NCBI GenBank assembly: GCA_020849325.1
Contig: JADLGL010000009.1
Span: 17,810-81,809 of the forward strand
DNA from: Bauldia sp.
GTDB lineage: Bacteria > Pseudomonadota > Alphaproteobacteria > Rhizobiales > Kaistiaceae
Direction of reading: 5' to 3'
DNA length: 64,000 bases
Shown: positions 28,503 to 37,231 of the stretch, in pieces
Position numbering within the stretch: the first letter of the stretch is position 1
Layout of the letters: each line of letters opens with the position of its first letter
The notes under the pieces: generated by a model
The model's input: the letters and a program-made list of their open reading frames with translations, nothing else
Databases searched by the model: none
Told to the model about the DNA's origin: nothing
Made by a program: the position numbers and the translations under genes

Positions 28503-28759
28503 TCCCGACCCCCACGCTTTCGCGTGGTCGCAGTCTAGGAGGATTCCCGGCGGATGCGCGTGGCGTTCCCGCCACAGGGCGGAGGAATTCAGCCGGTTCC
28601 GTCGTTCCGACGAGAGCCCAATTCCTCTCCCCGCCGGCGCCCGCGGGGAGAGGGAACAACGAGGCGGCTTTTTTCCTTATAAGCCAGCGGGTTACCGCAT
28701 CGGAGAAGAGACGCCGGCTTGGGTCCGGGCCGCGCGGGCGGCCCGGAAGGGAGCATGCC

Positions 28760-29965
28760 TTACGGCGTCGCGATCGGACGGTAGAAGACGAATTCGTGGT
28801 CCGGGACGAGCGCGGGGTGGAACATTTTCAGCATGTCGAGGAGGATCAGGTCGGGCCGCAGCACGCCGAGCTCCCAGTAGCCGAGCGCGCCGGACGGGGT
28901 GGCGAGGCGGTCGTACACCCACACCTGTCCCGACCGGGACGCGGGCAGAGCCGCGAGGCGCGGTTCGTCGGCGGCGATGTCCGCGAGCGTCACATAGGTC
29001 GTGGCGGCGTTGATCCAGAACGGCGCGTCGCTTGCGCGATCGAGGAGCTGTTCGAGGTCGGCGAAGGCAATCGAGCCGGCATCGCGGTTGTCGGCGAAGA
29101 CATAGGTCGCGCCTGCAGCGGCGATCGCCTGCGCGACGTAGGAAGCGCCGCCGGAGGCGTAGAACGTGCCCTGGAAGGCCGAGCCGGAGAACACGAGCGG
29201 CCGATCGGCCGCCGGCACCGAAGCGCCGATCGCTGCCGCGGCGGCGTAGGCGGCGTCGATCTCGCCGAAGACGGTTTCGGCCTCGGCCTCGGCGTTGAAG
29301 AAGAGCGCGATGTACTTGATCCACTCCGCCCGGCCGAGGATGTCGGCTTCGAGCCATTCGGCGTTGGCGACCACGGGGATGCCGGCCTCGCGGAGGGTCC
29401 GGTAGGCCGGGTCGTCGGCGCCGGCGGTCATGAGGATGTCCGGCGCGGCATCGAGGATGATCTCGAGGTTGGTCGTGAAGGTCGGCGCGAACTCGACGAT
29501 CGTTCCCGCGGCGCCGGCGTCGATCACCGCCTGCGTGGCGGTGTAGGCGAGCGAGGAGACGCCGGTGAGGCGGTCGAGGACGCCGAGGGCTTCCAGCATC
29601 GGGTTGTGGGTGGCGCTGGCCGAGAAGATCGTCTCGACCGGAACCGGGACGACCGTCGCGCCCGCGAGATCGCCGGTCAGCTCCGGCGCCGGGGCGCCGC
29701 ACTGGAGGAGGACGTAGGTCTCCGGGGCGCCGCCCTGGAAGGGCTCGGCGACGGTGACGACCTTGTAGGAATTGAAGTAGGCGACGCTGAAATTCGCCGC
29801 GTACTCGACCGTGGTCTTGTCGGGGAAGTAGTCGACGGCGGGATCGAAGACGGTGACGCAGCCGTCGACGAGATTGTCGGCGGCGAGCGCCTGCGCGCCC
29901 GCGGGGGCGGCGAGGAGGACGGCTCCGGCAAAGAGTCCGGACGCCAGCGTAAGTCGCTGCAGCAT
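28760..29965 (-). CDS. ABC transporter substrate-binding protein, cobalamin/siderophore class
   Basis: The 401-residue protein starts MLQRLTLASGLFAGAVLLAAPAGAQ, a signal peptide. The mature part has the class III binding-protein fold, with lobes joined by a long helix: VEFAPTFTTNLEIILDAAPDILMTAG (lobe 1) and PLVFSGSAFQGTFYASGG (lobe 2). It ends VPDHEFVFYRPIATP. It is the last gene of a three-gene operon whose leader is a cobalamin riboswitch, so vitamin B12 or another corrinoid is the probable ligand. A ferric siderophore cannot be excluded by the protein alone. The 5' end is 19 bp from the ATPase stop. Confidence 0.85.
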   Translation of the reverse strand: MLQRLTLASGLFAGAVLLAAPAGAQALAADNLVDGCVTVFDPAVDYFPDKTTVEYAANFSVAYFNSYKVVTVAEPFQGGAPETYVLLQCGAPAPELTGDLAGATVVPVPVETIFSASATHNPMLEALGVLDRLTGVSSLAYTATQAVIDAGAAGTIVEFAPTFTTNLEIILDAAPDILMTAGADDPAYRTLREAGIPVVANAEWLEADILGRAEWIKYIALFFNAEAEAETVFGEIDAAYAAAAAIGASVPAADRPLVFSGSAFQGTFYASGGASYVAQAIAAAGATYVFADNRDAGSIAFADLEQLLDRASDAPFWINAATTYVTLADIAADEPRLAALPASRSGQVWVYDRLATPSGALGYWELGVLRPDLILLDMLKMFHPALVPDHEFVFYRPIATP

Positions 29966-29984
29966 ATTGGCTTTCCTGTGCTTC

Positions 29985-31010
29985 TCAGATGTTGGATGAG
30001 CTGTGGTCGGGGAGGTCGCGGGCGAGCGTGGCGAGTTCGGCATAGGTCGAGCCGTGGGCGACGGTGCCGCCGAGTTCGGCGCGCCATTCGCCGTTGGCCG
30101 GGCCGGCCGTGACCACCAGCGTTCCGGCGGACGGCTCGGCGACCATGGCCCAGCCCTCGCGTTCGAGGACGGCGCCGGCGAGGATCGCGCTGAGGCCATC
30201 GCCGCGGACGATCGCCGGCCGGCCGGAGCCGGTGCGGAGGCGAAACGTCCGTTCGTCGGTGCGGAAGGCGATGCGCTCGCTGCCGAAGGCCGCCTCGAAC
30301 TCGCCGCTGTGGACGAGGTCCTCCGGCGCCCCGGCTTCGAACCGGCCGAGGCTCGTGAGCCAGACGGTGTCGGCGGAGCGGAGGGCGAGGTCGAGGTCGT
30401 GCGTCGACGCGACGACCGCAAGGCCGTTCTCGCGGGCGAGGCGGCGGAGAAGGCCCATCAGCTCGACGCGCGAGCCGACGTCGAGGAAGGCCGTGGGCTC
30501 GTCGAGGACGAGGATCGCCGGCTCCTGCGCGAGGGCGCGGGCGATGTTGATCCGCTGGCGCTCGCCGTCGGAGAGTTCGCCGATGTCGCGCTCCGCCAGA
30601 TGGTACGCGCCGACGGCATCGAGGGCGCGCCAGATGGCGGCGTGGTCGGCCTCGCCGAGGCGGCCGCCCCAGCTGACATGGGGATAGCGGCCGAGGCCCA
30701 CGACGGCGAAGGCGGTGAGCGCCCCGACGTCGAGCCGCTCGGTCTGGACGAGGCCGATGCTCCTGCCGATGTCGACCTGGCGGAGGGTTTTCGCGTCGGC
30801 GCCGCCGATCCGGAGGGTGCCGGCGAGCGGGCGCTGCACGGTGGCGAGCGTCCGGAGGAGGGTCGATTTCCCCGCGCCGTTCGGGCCGAGGAGGCAGACG
30901 AACTCCCCTCCCCGCACGGCCAGATCGAGCGCCGGCAGGACGGGCCGCTTCTGCCGCCGGAAGCGGTAGCCGACGACGAGCTTCTCGGCCGAAAGGGCGG
31001 GCGTGCTCAT
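29985..31010 (-). CDS. btuD: ABC transporter ATPase of the corrinoid importer (BtuD-like)
   Basis: The 341-residue protein shows Walker A (GPNGAGKST), Q-loop IGLVQTERLDV, signature LSDGERQR, Walker B (ILVLDEPTAF) and H-loop STHD. The chain extends about 95 residues past the usual end of a BtuD/FecE ATPase (from about GAPEDLVHSGEFEAAFGSERIAFRTDERTFRL to the end), forming an extra C-terminal domain of unknown role. Its start overlaps the permease stop (ATGA). It energises import with the FecCD-type permease and the binding protein encoded on either side. The riboswitch upstream of the permease controls all three. Confidence 0.88.
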   Translation of the reverse strand: MSTPALSAEKLVVGYRFRRQKRPVLPALDLAVRGGEFVCLLGPNGAGKSTLLRTLATVQRPLAGTLRIGGADAKTLRQVDIGRSIGLVQTERLDVGALTAFAVVGLGRYPHVSWGGRLGEADHAAIWRALDAVGAYHLAERDIGELSDGERQRINIARALAQEPAILVLDEPTAFLDVGSRVELMGLLRRLARENGLAVVASTHDLDLALRSADTVWLTSLGRFEAGAPEDLVHSGEFEAAFGSERIAFRTDERTFRLRTGSGRPAIVRGDGLSAILAGAVLEREGWAMVAEPSAGTLVVTAGPANGEWRAELGGTVAHGSTYAELATLARDLPDHSSSNI

Positions 31011-32152
31011 GCGACGAACGCCCCCTTCCGCGACCGGAGGATGACGAACACCACCACCGGCGCGCCGATGAGCGAGGTGACGGCGTTGAGCGGCAGAAGG
31101 CCGTCGCCGTTGGCAACGAGCGCCGCGAGCTGGGCAAGGAGCGCCAGCACCGCGCCGAGGAGGATCACCGCAGGGACGAGGACGCGATGATCGGAGGTGC
31201 CGACGAGGCCGCGGGCGAGGTGCGGGATCGCGACGCCGAGGAAGACGATCGGCCCGCAGAACGCGGTGACGACGCCGGCGAGGGTCGAAGCGCCGGCGAG
31301 CGTTGCGATCCGCATCGCGCGGACGTTGAGGCCCATCGATTTCGCGTAGGCCTCGCCGAGAAGGAGGGCGTTGAGCTGCTTGGTGGTGGCGGCGGCGATG
31401 CCGATGCCGACGACGAGGAGCGGGACGTAGATCGCGAGCTGGTTCGACGTGACGCCGCCGAACGAGCCGTAGCCCCAGGCGATCCACCGCTGCAGCTGCT
31501 CGAACGAGGTGCCGACGACGAGGATCGTCACGACCGACTGCACGGCGTAGCCGAACATGAGGCCGATGATGAGGATGGTCGCGGCGTTCCGGACGCGGCT
31601 GGCGAGGACGAGCACCGGCACCAGCACCACGAAGGCGCCGAGGATCGCGGCGGCGGCGACTGCGAGATCGCCGGCAAGGCCGAACGCGCCGCCGAGGAGC
31701 GCCCCCGCGGCGCTGCCGGCGCCGAGGACGGCGATCGCGACGCCGAGGCTCGCGCCGGACGTGATGCCGAGCGCGAAGGGGTCGGCGAGCGGATTGCGGA
31801 GGAGGGTCTGCATCTGCAGGCCGGCGATCCCCAGCGCGGCGCCCGAGAGGGCCGCGGTGACGGCGCGCGGCAGGCGGACGTCGTGGACGATCACCGCCCA
31901 GCTCGCGCGCTCCGGCGTTTCGCCGAGGAGGATCGACACGACCGTCCCGAGCGGGATGGTGACCGAGCCGACGACGATGGCGAGGAGGAAGGCGAGGACG
32001 ACCGCGCCGGCAAGCACCGACAGGACGACGACCGGCCGCGAGCGGCGGCGGACGAGCCGCCCGTCTCGCAACGCCGCGATGGGCGGGGCGGCGGACGATC
32101 GTGATGGCGGGTCGGTGGCCGCCTCGCCGGCGGCCCCTGACAGGACGGACAT
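31007..32152 (-). CDS. btuC: FecCD/BtuC-family permease of the corrinoid importer
   Basis: The 381-residue membrane protein has about ten helices, including VVVLSVLAGAVVLAFLLAIVVG, and FecCD family motifs: VRLPRAVTAALSGAALGIAGLQMQTLLRNPLADPFALGITSGAS, GLMFGYAVQSVV and FCGPIVFLGVAIPHLARGLVG. The first 40 residues are a polar N-terminal tail. It is the first gene of the operon, 106 bp downstream of the riboswitch, and forms the translocation channel. The TonB-dependent outer-membrane receptor (BtuB) is not in the window. Confidence 0.9.
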   Translation of the reverse strand: MSVLSGAAGEAATDPPSRSSAAPPIAALRDGRLVRRRSRPVVVLSVLAGAVVLAFLLAIVVGSVTIPLGTVVSILLGETPERASWAVIVHDVRLPRAVTAALSGAALGIAGLQMQTLLRNPLADPFALGITSGASLGVAIAVLGAGSAAGALLGGAFGLAGDLAVAAAAILGAFVVLVPVLVLASRVRNAATILIIGLMFGYAVQSVVTILVVGTSFEQLQRWIAWGYGSFGGVTSNQLAIYVPLLVVGIGIAAATTKQLNALLLGEAYAKSMGLNVRAMRIATLAGASTLAGVVTAFCGPIVFLGVAIPHLARGLVGTSDHRVLVPAVILLGAVLALLAQLAALVANGDGLLPLNAVTSLIGAPVVVFVILRSRKGAFVA

Positions 32153-32257
32153 GGTCACCTCAATGCCGAGGGGCCAAAGTCCGATCCGGCGCTTCCTTGG
32201 ACGGCGGACGGCCGTCCAGGCAGCGACTGACCGGGACACCCCGCCCCGAGCAAAGCA

Positions 32258-32452
32258 ACGTTCGTCGAGGCAGGTCTCCTGGCTCGCGGGTCAGCACCGT
32301 CCCGACCGCCTTCCCGGCGCCCTTCGGCGCCAGTGGTTCGATCGTCGGGCGGCTCGCCGCTCACAGTTGCGGGGGCAGCTCCGGCATAAGCCCTTGCGGG
32401 CGTTACCGGATTCCCTCTTAGCTCACCGGACCGCGAACGGCGCCGGTGAGAA
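32258..32452 (-). ncRNA. Cobalamin (AdoCbl) riboswitch
   Basis: The minus strand carries the cobalamin-box element AGCCAGGAGACCTGCC near its 3' end (32264-32284), the conserved AATCCGGTAACGCC and GCTGCCCCCGCAACTGTGA core, and a CCACTGG segment. This order defines the class. The leader ends about 106 nt before the permease ATG, leaving space for an expression platform. It is expected to switch the corrinoid importer off when cobalamin is abundant. Confidence 0.94.
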
Positions 32453-32636
32453 CCACGACGCCGCCATGTCGGCCCGGCGCGGGGCCGGTGTCAAGCGCGG
32501 CACGCTTTTCCACAGGCGACGCGGAACGGCGCCGCGCGCCGGGGCGTTGGCAGCCCGTGGCGGTGCGCTTGCCGAACCGGGGCCGACCGCACACATGATG
32601 GGGAGCCGCGCCAGCGGCAGCACGACGGAGGATGCG

Positions 32637-33191
32637 ATGGACCAGAATGACCGCCAGGCGATCGACCAGCTGTTCCGGAAGCTCGGCGAGGTCGAGCGCA
32701 CGGCAGCGCCACGCGACGCCGAGGCCGAGGCGCTGATCCGGCAGCGCGTCGCGCAGCAGCCGGGCGCGCCCTACTACATGGCGCAGACCATCGTCGTGCA
32801 GGAACAGGCGCTCGAAGCCGCCCAGCAGCGCATCATGCAGCTCGAGCAGCAGAGCCGGCCCAGCCTCTTCGGCGGTCTCTTCGGCGGCGGCTCGCGCCAG
32901 CCGGTGCCGCAGCAGCACTACCCGCAGCGCGGCCAGCAGTACGGCTACGGCCAGCAGCAGGGCTACGGCCAGCAGGGTTACGGCCAGCAGCGCGGTGGCG
33001 GCTTCCTCGCGGGTGCGGCGCAGACGGCGCTCGGCGTCGCCGGCGGCGTCCTCGTCGCCAATGCGGTGATGGGACTCTTCGACGGCGGCGCTGAAGGCGC
33101 CGGCGCGGACGCGGGTGGCGACACCGGCGGAGATTTCGGCGGCGGCGACGGCGGCGATTTCGGCGGCGGGGATTTCGGCGGCGATTTTTAG
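32637..33191 (+). CDS. DUF2076 domain protein
   Basis: The 184-residue protein begins MDQNDRQAIDQLFRKLGEVER, the DUF2076 N-terminus. A helical part (QTIVVQEQALEAAQQRIMQLEQQ) leads to a low-complexity region of GYGQQ repeats. Next is a small hydrophobic helix (FLAGAAQTALGVAGGVLVANAVMGLF) and an acidic Gly/Asp/Phe tail (GGDFGGGDGGDFGGGDFGGDF). It has an excellent GGAGGA ribosome-binding site 5 bp before the ATG. The role of the family is unknown to me; it is divergent from the corrinoid transport operon, with the riboswitch and about 185 bp of further DNA between. Confidence 0.82.
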   Translation: MDQNDRQAIDQLFRKLGEVERTAAPRDAEAEALIRQRVAQQPGAPYYMAQTIVVQEQALEAAQQRIMQLEQQSRPSLFGGLFGGGSRQPVPQQHYPQRGQQYGYGQQQGYGQQGYGQQRGGGFLAGAAQTALGVAGGVLVANAVMGLFDGGAEGAGADAGGDTGGDFGGGDGGDFGGGDFGGDF

Positions 33192-33261
33192 GGCCACTTC
33201 CCTCGGGACGGCGGAAGCGAACTGGGCTCTGTGCCCACCTGCGGTAGCAGAATACTGCGGT

Positions 33262-33412
33262 TCTGAGCCTCCCCTTGCGGGGAGGCGGAAGGCCGGAGCG
33301 TCGCCGGCTTCGGAGGGGGGCGCGGTCTCGCGCTCGACACCTGCGAGCGGGCTTACCCCTCCCGAACCGGCGAAGCACCGGTTCCACCTCCCCGCGAGGG
33401 GAGGTTCAACCG
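33262..33412. repeat. Dispersed palindromic repeat, family C, copy 2 (inverted relative to copy 1)
   Basis: Its reverse complement begins GGTTGAACCTCCCCTCGCGG and shares with copy 1 the GAACCGG-N-CCGGTTC hairpin and the terminal CCTCCCCGCAAGGGGAGG hairpin. It sits in the 605-bp stretch 33192-33796, which also holds the tRNA-His gene and its promoter. The remainder of that stretch shows no gene. Confidence 0.75.
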
Positions 33413-33480
33413 CAAGCTGTGGCTTCAACCCTGCACGGGAGCAGGCCGGCGATTTTATGGAACCCGCCAGGCGGGGAGAT

Positions 33481-33556
33481 TGGTACAGCTGGCTGGGCTC
33501 GAACCAGCGACACCCGGATCCACAATCCGGTGCTCTACCAACTGAGCTACAGCTGC
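33481..33556 (-). tRNA. tRNA-His (anticodon GTG), without encoded G-1
   Basis: The 76-nt tRNA folds as a standard cloverleaf: acceptor GCAGCTG with CAGCTGT, D-arm GCTC/GAGC, anticodon arm CCGGA-TTGTGGA-TCCGG (anticodon GTG, His), T-arm GCTGG-TTCGAGC-CCAGC, and encoded CCA. The base before position 1 is T, so the G-1 present in most tRNA-His is not encoded. The discriminator is A73 and the first pair is G1:U72. This combination is known from the divergent HisRS/tRNA-His system studied in Caulobacter crescentus. Confidence 0.95.
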
Positions 33557-33573
33557 ATCTCCAATCGGCGCGG

Positions 33574-33602
33574 AACCTAGTGGGTCGGCCTCCGCCTTTC
33601 AA
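33574..33602 (-). promoter_or_regulatory. Predicted promoter of the tRNA-His gene
   Basis: TTGAAA (33602-33597) and TAGGTT (33579-33574) on the minus strand are 17 bp apart, about 18 bp upstream of the tRNA 5' end. The -35 is strong and the -10 is weak. Confidence 0.5.
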
Positions 33603-33796
33603 GCAAGCAGATACCGCGAAGTGTCGCGGCAGGGCAGCCCTGATCGAGTCCTTCGCCCGGCCTTAACCCCGTTCGGCGATCGCCGTGGAGAAGGCGCGCC
33701 ATCCGCGTGGACGGTCGCGGACTTTGCGCCTATTCACAATTCGTTAGCCATGAGGGGCGACCACGGGACCATGTCCCGTCCGCAGACAGACGCCGG

Positions 33797-36700
33797 ATGA
33801 TTCGACAGGGTCACGCCTATCTGGACCTGACGGCGCTGCCGGAAACGGGAGCCGTGCTCCTCGATCCGCGCCCGGCGTTCCTGTGGGCGGAGGACGGCAG
33901 CCGCATCCTGTGGGCGAATGCGGCCGGGGTGCATTTCCTCGGCGCACCCAACGTCCATGCCCTTCTGCAGCGCCAGTTCGGCGATGGCAACCCCGTCGGC
34001 CTCCAGGTCGCGGCGGCAGCATCGGCGACCGCCGCCGGCGAGCCGCAGATGACGGTCATCCGGTTCGCCACCGCAGGCGGCACCGAGCCGGTGCTGTGCC
34101 TCGGGACGCGCGTCCCCCTCGACGAGGACGGCGACGCGCTCCTCCTCTCGTCGATGCAGCCGCCGGCGCGGGTCGAGCCGCTCCTCGGGCGCGCCTTCGG
34201 CCTTGCCGCGGCGGTGGCGGAGGACGAGGTCGCCGCGGTCGTGCTGCGGCCCGACGGCCGGGTGATCGGGGCCTCCGACGGTTTTCGCGAGGTGTCCGAC
34301 GGGCCGGCCGCACTCGGCGCCCTTGCGGCGAGCACGGCGGCGAGCGGGCGGCGGATGCTCAAGCGGCGCATCGTGTTCGGCGGTGCAAGGCGGCTCGTCG
34401 GCATGGCGGCGGTGACCACGCCCGAGGGACCGTTCGTGCTGGCGCTGGTCGGGCCGGCGGAAGCGGCGGTCGGTGCTGCTGCGGCGGCGTCCGCGCCGCC
34501 AGCTACCGCGACGGTCGAGGCAAGCCGCGAACCGCAGAGGCCGGCCGTGCCGGTGCCGGATTCCACCCCGGTACCCGTGCTGCCCGAGGAGGCAGCGATC
34601 GCGGAAGCTCCGGCTCCGGAGGCGGTAGCGCCGGCGCCCGCCGTACCGGCGCTGACCTTGCCTCCCGAAACCCGGCCGGCCGAAACAGCGGCCGCCGACC
34701 TGGTCGCATCCGTCGAAACGGCGCCGATTCTCCTTCCCGTCGAAGCGACCTTCGACGCCGGCGATACGGCGCCGGGTGGCGAGGCGCCGTCCGCTGCCGA
34801 CGCTGCCGTCGCCACCCCGGCCGAAGCGGCGCCGGTGCCGCCCGCTCCGGCGCCCAATCCGCCCGCGCCGGCCGCGTTCGCCTTCTTCCCGAGGCCCGCG
34901 CCGGTGCGGTTCGTGTTCCAGATCGATCCCGACCGCCGCTTCACCCAGGTGTCGCCGGAATTCGCGACCGTCGTCGGGCCGAAGCCCGCGGCGATCGTCG
35001 GCCGCACATGGCTCGAGATCGCGAAGGATTTCGGACTCGGCGCCGCCGATCTCGTCGATCGCGCGCTGTCGCGGCGCGATACGTGGAGCGGGATCACGGT
35101 CTACTGGCCGATCCAGGATTCGACCGACGCCGTCGCCGTCGATCTCGCCGCTCTCCCCGCCTTCAACCGGAGCGGCACGTTCGAGGGTTTCCGCGGGTTC
35201 GGCGTCTGCCGCACATCGGACATCCGCCGCGAACTGCCGGACGAGCCCGAACTGCCGCTCGCGGATGCCGCGCCGCCGGCCACACCGGCAGCCGACGGCC
35301 CCGCCGCGGCGACGACCGTGCCGCCAGCGCAGGCGGCCGCCGGTCCCGTCGTGGCGGACGACAGCGAAGGATCGAACATCGTCCGCCTGCCGTCGGCGGG
35401 GAAAGGCCGGGCGCTGACCGGCAACGAGCAGGACGCGTTCCGCCGGATCGCGGACGCGCTGCGCTCGATCGCGCCGCGCCGTGGCGCGGACGCCGCCCCG
35501 CTTGCGCCCCAGGCGGAGGGTGCGCCGGCGAACGACACGTCCGTGCCGGCGCCGGTTGCCGCGCCCGAGCCTTCGTTCACGGCCGCGCCGGCAACGGCCG
35601 CTCCGGCACCGGACGCGGTCCCCCTCCGCTTCCTCGACCGCCTCCCGGTCGGCTTCGCGGTGTTCCGCGACCGCACCATCCTCTTCGCCAACCGCGTCCT
35701 CCTCGACCGCCTCGGCTTTGCCGACACGGCGGCGCTCGCGGCGGCGGGGGGCATCGACGGGCTGTTCGCCGCCAACACCGGCGAGCAGGAGCGGCGGCGC
35801 ATTCTCCTCCGCGCCAGCGACGGCAGCGACGTCACCGCCGAGGTCCGCCTCCATGTCGTGCCGTGGACCGACGGGCCGGCGACGATGCTCTCCGTGCGCG
35901 CCGAGGCCGAACGCTCGGCGGAGCGGCGGGTCGCCGACGACCAGCAGGCGGCGCTGACGCGGATCGACGAACTGGAAGCGGTGCTCGACACGGCGACGGA
36001 CGGCGTCGTGGTGATCGACGCCGAGGCGCGGGTGATGAACCTCAACCGGAGCGCCGAAGCGCTGTTCGACGTCGAGACGACGGACGTCCTCGGCCGCTCG
36101 TTCACCGAACTCCTCGCGCCGGAGAGCCGGAAGGCGGCGCTCGATTACGTCGAGGGGCTGACGAAGAACGGCGTCGCGAGCGTCCTCAATGACGGCCGCG
36201 AGATGATCGGGCGGACGCCCGCGGGCGGGCTGATCCCGCTGTTCGTGACGATGGGCCGGCTCGGCGAGAGCGGAAAACTCTGCGCGGTGCTGCGCGACAT
36301 CACGCAGTGGAAGAATGCCGAGGACGAGCTCATCGCGGCGCGCCGCGCGGCCGAGGTCGCGAGCCAGCAGAAGTCGGAGTTCCTGGCGAAAATCAGCCAC
36401 GAGATCAGGACGCCGCTCAACGCGGTGATCGGCTTCTCCGAGGTGATGCTGGAGGAGCGCTTCGGGCCGATCGGCAACGACCGCTACCGCGAGTATCTGA
36501 AGGACATCCGCCTTTCCGGCTCGCACCTGATGAGCCTCATCAACGACCTTCTGGACCTCTCGAAGATCGAGGCGGGGAAGGCCGATCTCGCCTTCGCCGC
36601 CGTCCCGGTCAACGAGATCATGCAGGAGTGCGTGGCGCTGATGCAGCCGGAGGCGAACCGGCGGCGCATCATCATCCGGACGAGCCTTTCGGCCGCCGTG

Positions 36701-37066
36701 CCGAAGGTGGTCGCCGACGCGCGCTCGCTGCGGCAGATCGTGCTCAACCTCCTCTCCAATGCGGTGAAGTTCACGCCGGCCGGCGGCCAGGTGATCGTCT
36801 CGACCGCGCTCGAGGACAATGGCGAGGTCGTCGTCCGCATCCGCGACACCGGCGTGGGCATGTCGGAAAAAGACCTCGAAACGGCGCTGAAGCCGTTCCG
36901 CCAGCTCAACACGTCGAGCAACCGCGCCGAGGGGACCGGCCTCGGTCTGCCCCTCACCAAGGCTCTCGTCGAAGCGAACCGCGCCGTTTTCGCGATCGAC
37001 AGCAAGCCGAACCACGGGACGATGGCGCGGATCACCTTCCCGACGTCGCGCGTCCTGTCGACCTGA
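33797..37066 (+). CDS. Large multi-PAS sensor histidine kinase of the PdhS/DivJ/PleC type
   Basis: The 1089-residue protein lacks obvious transmembrane helices. PAS-like domains lie near residues 375-470 (VFQIDPDRRFTQVSPEFATVVG), 610-700 (RFLDRLPVGFAVFRDRTILFANRVLLDRLGF) and 725-835 (ELEAVLDTATDGVVVIDAEARVMNLN), with another likely at the N-terminus. Very Ala/Pro-rich linkers separate them. The transmitter has His868 in ISHEIRTPLNAVIGFSEVM followed by EERFGPIGNDRYREYLKDI, the dimerisation motif typical of DivJ/PleC/PdhS kinases that act on DivK. The ATPase has DTGVGMSEKD and GTGLGLPLTK. ATG 33797 is chosen over 33707. A role in asymmetric division or polarity is inferred from the family. Confidence 0.88.
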   Translation: MIRQGHAYLDLTALPETGAVLLDPRPAFLWAEDGSRILWANAAGVHFLGAPNVHALLQRQFGDGNPVGLQVAAAASATAAGEPQMTVIRFATAGGTEPVLCLGTRVPLDEDGDALLLSSMQPPARVEPLLGRAFGLAAAVAEDEVAAVVLRPDGRVIGASDGFREVSDGPAALGALAASTAASGRRMLKRRIVFGGARRLVGMAAVTTPEGPFVLALVGPAEAAVGAAAAASAPPATATVEASREPQRPAVPVPDSTPVPVLPEEAAIAEAPAPEAVAPAPAVPALTLPPETRPAETAAADLVASVETAPILLPVEATFDAGDTAPGGEAPSAADAAVATPAEAAPVPPAPAPNPPAPAAFAFFPRPAPVRFVFQIDPDRRFTQVSPEFATVVGPKPAAIVGRTWLEIAKDFGLGAADLVDRALSRRDTWSGITVYWPIQDSTDAVAVDLAALPAFNRSGTFEGFRGFGVCRTSDIRRELPDEPELPLADAAPPATPAADGPAAATTVPPAQAAAGPVVADDSEGSNIVRLPSAGKGRALTGNEQDAFRRIADALRSIAPRRGADAAPLAPQAEGAPANDTSVPAPVAAPEPSFTAAPATAAPAPDAVPLRFLDRLPVGFAVFRDRTILFANRVLLDRLGFADTAALAAAGGIDGLFAANTGEQERRRILLRASDGSDVTAEVRLHVVPWTDGPATMLSVRAEAERSAERRVADDQQAALTRIDELEAVLDTATDGVVVIDAEARVMNLNRSAEALFDVETTDVLGRSFTELLAPESRKAALDYVEGLTKNGVASVLNDGREMIGRTPAGGLIPLFVTMGRLGESGKLCAVLRDITQWKNAEDELIAARRAAEVASQQKSEFLAKISHEIRTPLNAVIGFSEVMLEERFGPIGNDRYREYLKDIRLSGSHLMSLINDLLDLSKIEAGKADLAFAAVPVNEIMQECVALMQPEANRRRIIIRTSLSAAVPKVVADARSLRQIVLNLLSNAVKFTPAGGQVIVSTALEDNGEVVVRIRDTGVGMSEKDLETALKPFRQLNTSSNRAEGTGLGLPLTKALVEANRAVFAIDSKPNHGTMARITFPTSRVLST

Positions 37067-37194
37067 CCCGGCCGCGCCGCCCCGAAGGCCGAGAACGAAC
37101 ACGCCCCCGTGAAGCCGCGCCAGTCTGTCGCAGCGCGATCCGTAGCGTCCCGTGGCGACTGCGAAAATGACCTCGAGGCTGGAAGGGCTCCAGA

Positions 37195-37231
37195 TTGGAC
37201 TTCTTCCAAGCTATTGATTTTGCACTATAAT
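37195..37231 (+). promoter_or_regulatory. Promoter with ICE-like (Irr) inverted repeat upstream of the ferric-iron binding protein
   Basis: TTGGACTTCTTCCAA (37195-37209, TTGGA/TCCAA arms) closely resembles the bfr site TTGGACTTATTCTAA and the irr site TTGGAAGCCTTCTAT. A TATAAT lies at 37226-37231, so the repeat covers the -35 position. Iron-dependent control by Irr, or by a related iron regulator, is inferred. No better -35 is visible. Confidence 0.55.

Noticed and set aside
29677-31137. 486-aa minus-strand ORF across the corrinoid ATPase
   Set aside because: Out-of-frame reading with Arg/Pro-rich composition; the ATPase frame has all ABC motifs.
33734-37102. 1122-aa minus-strand ORF over the sensor kinase
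   Set aside because: Composition is dominated by Arg, Gly and Glu without domains. The plus-strand kinase with PAS, HisKA and ATPase motifs is the real gene.
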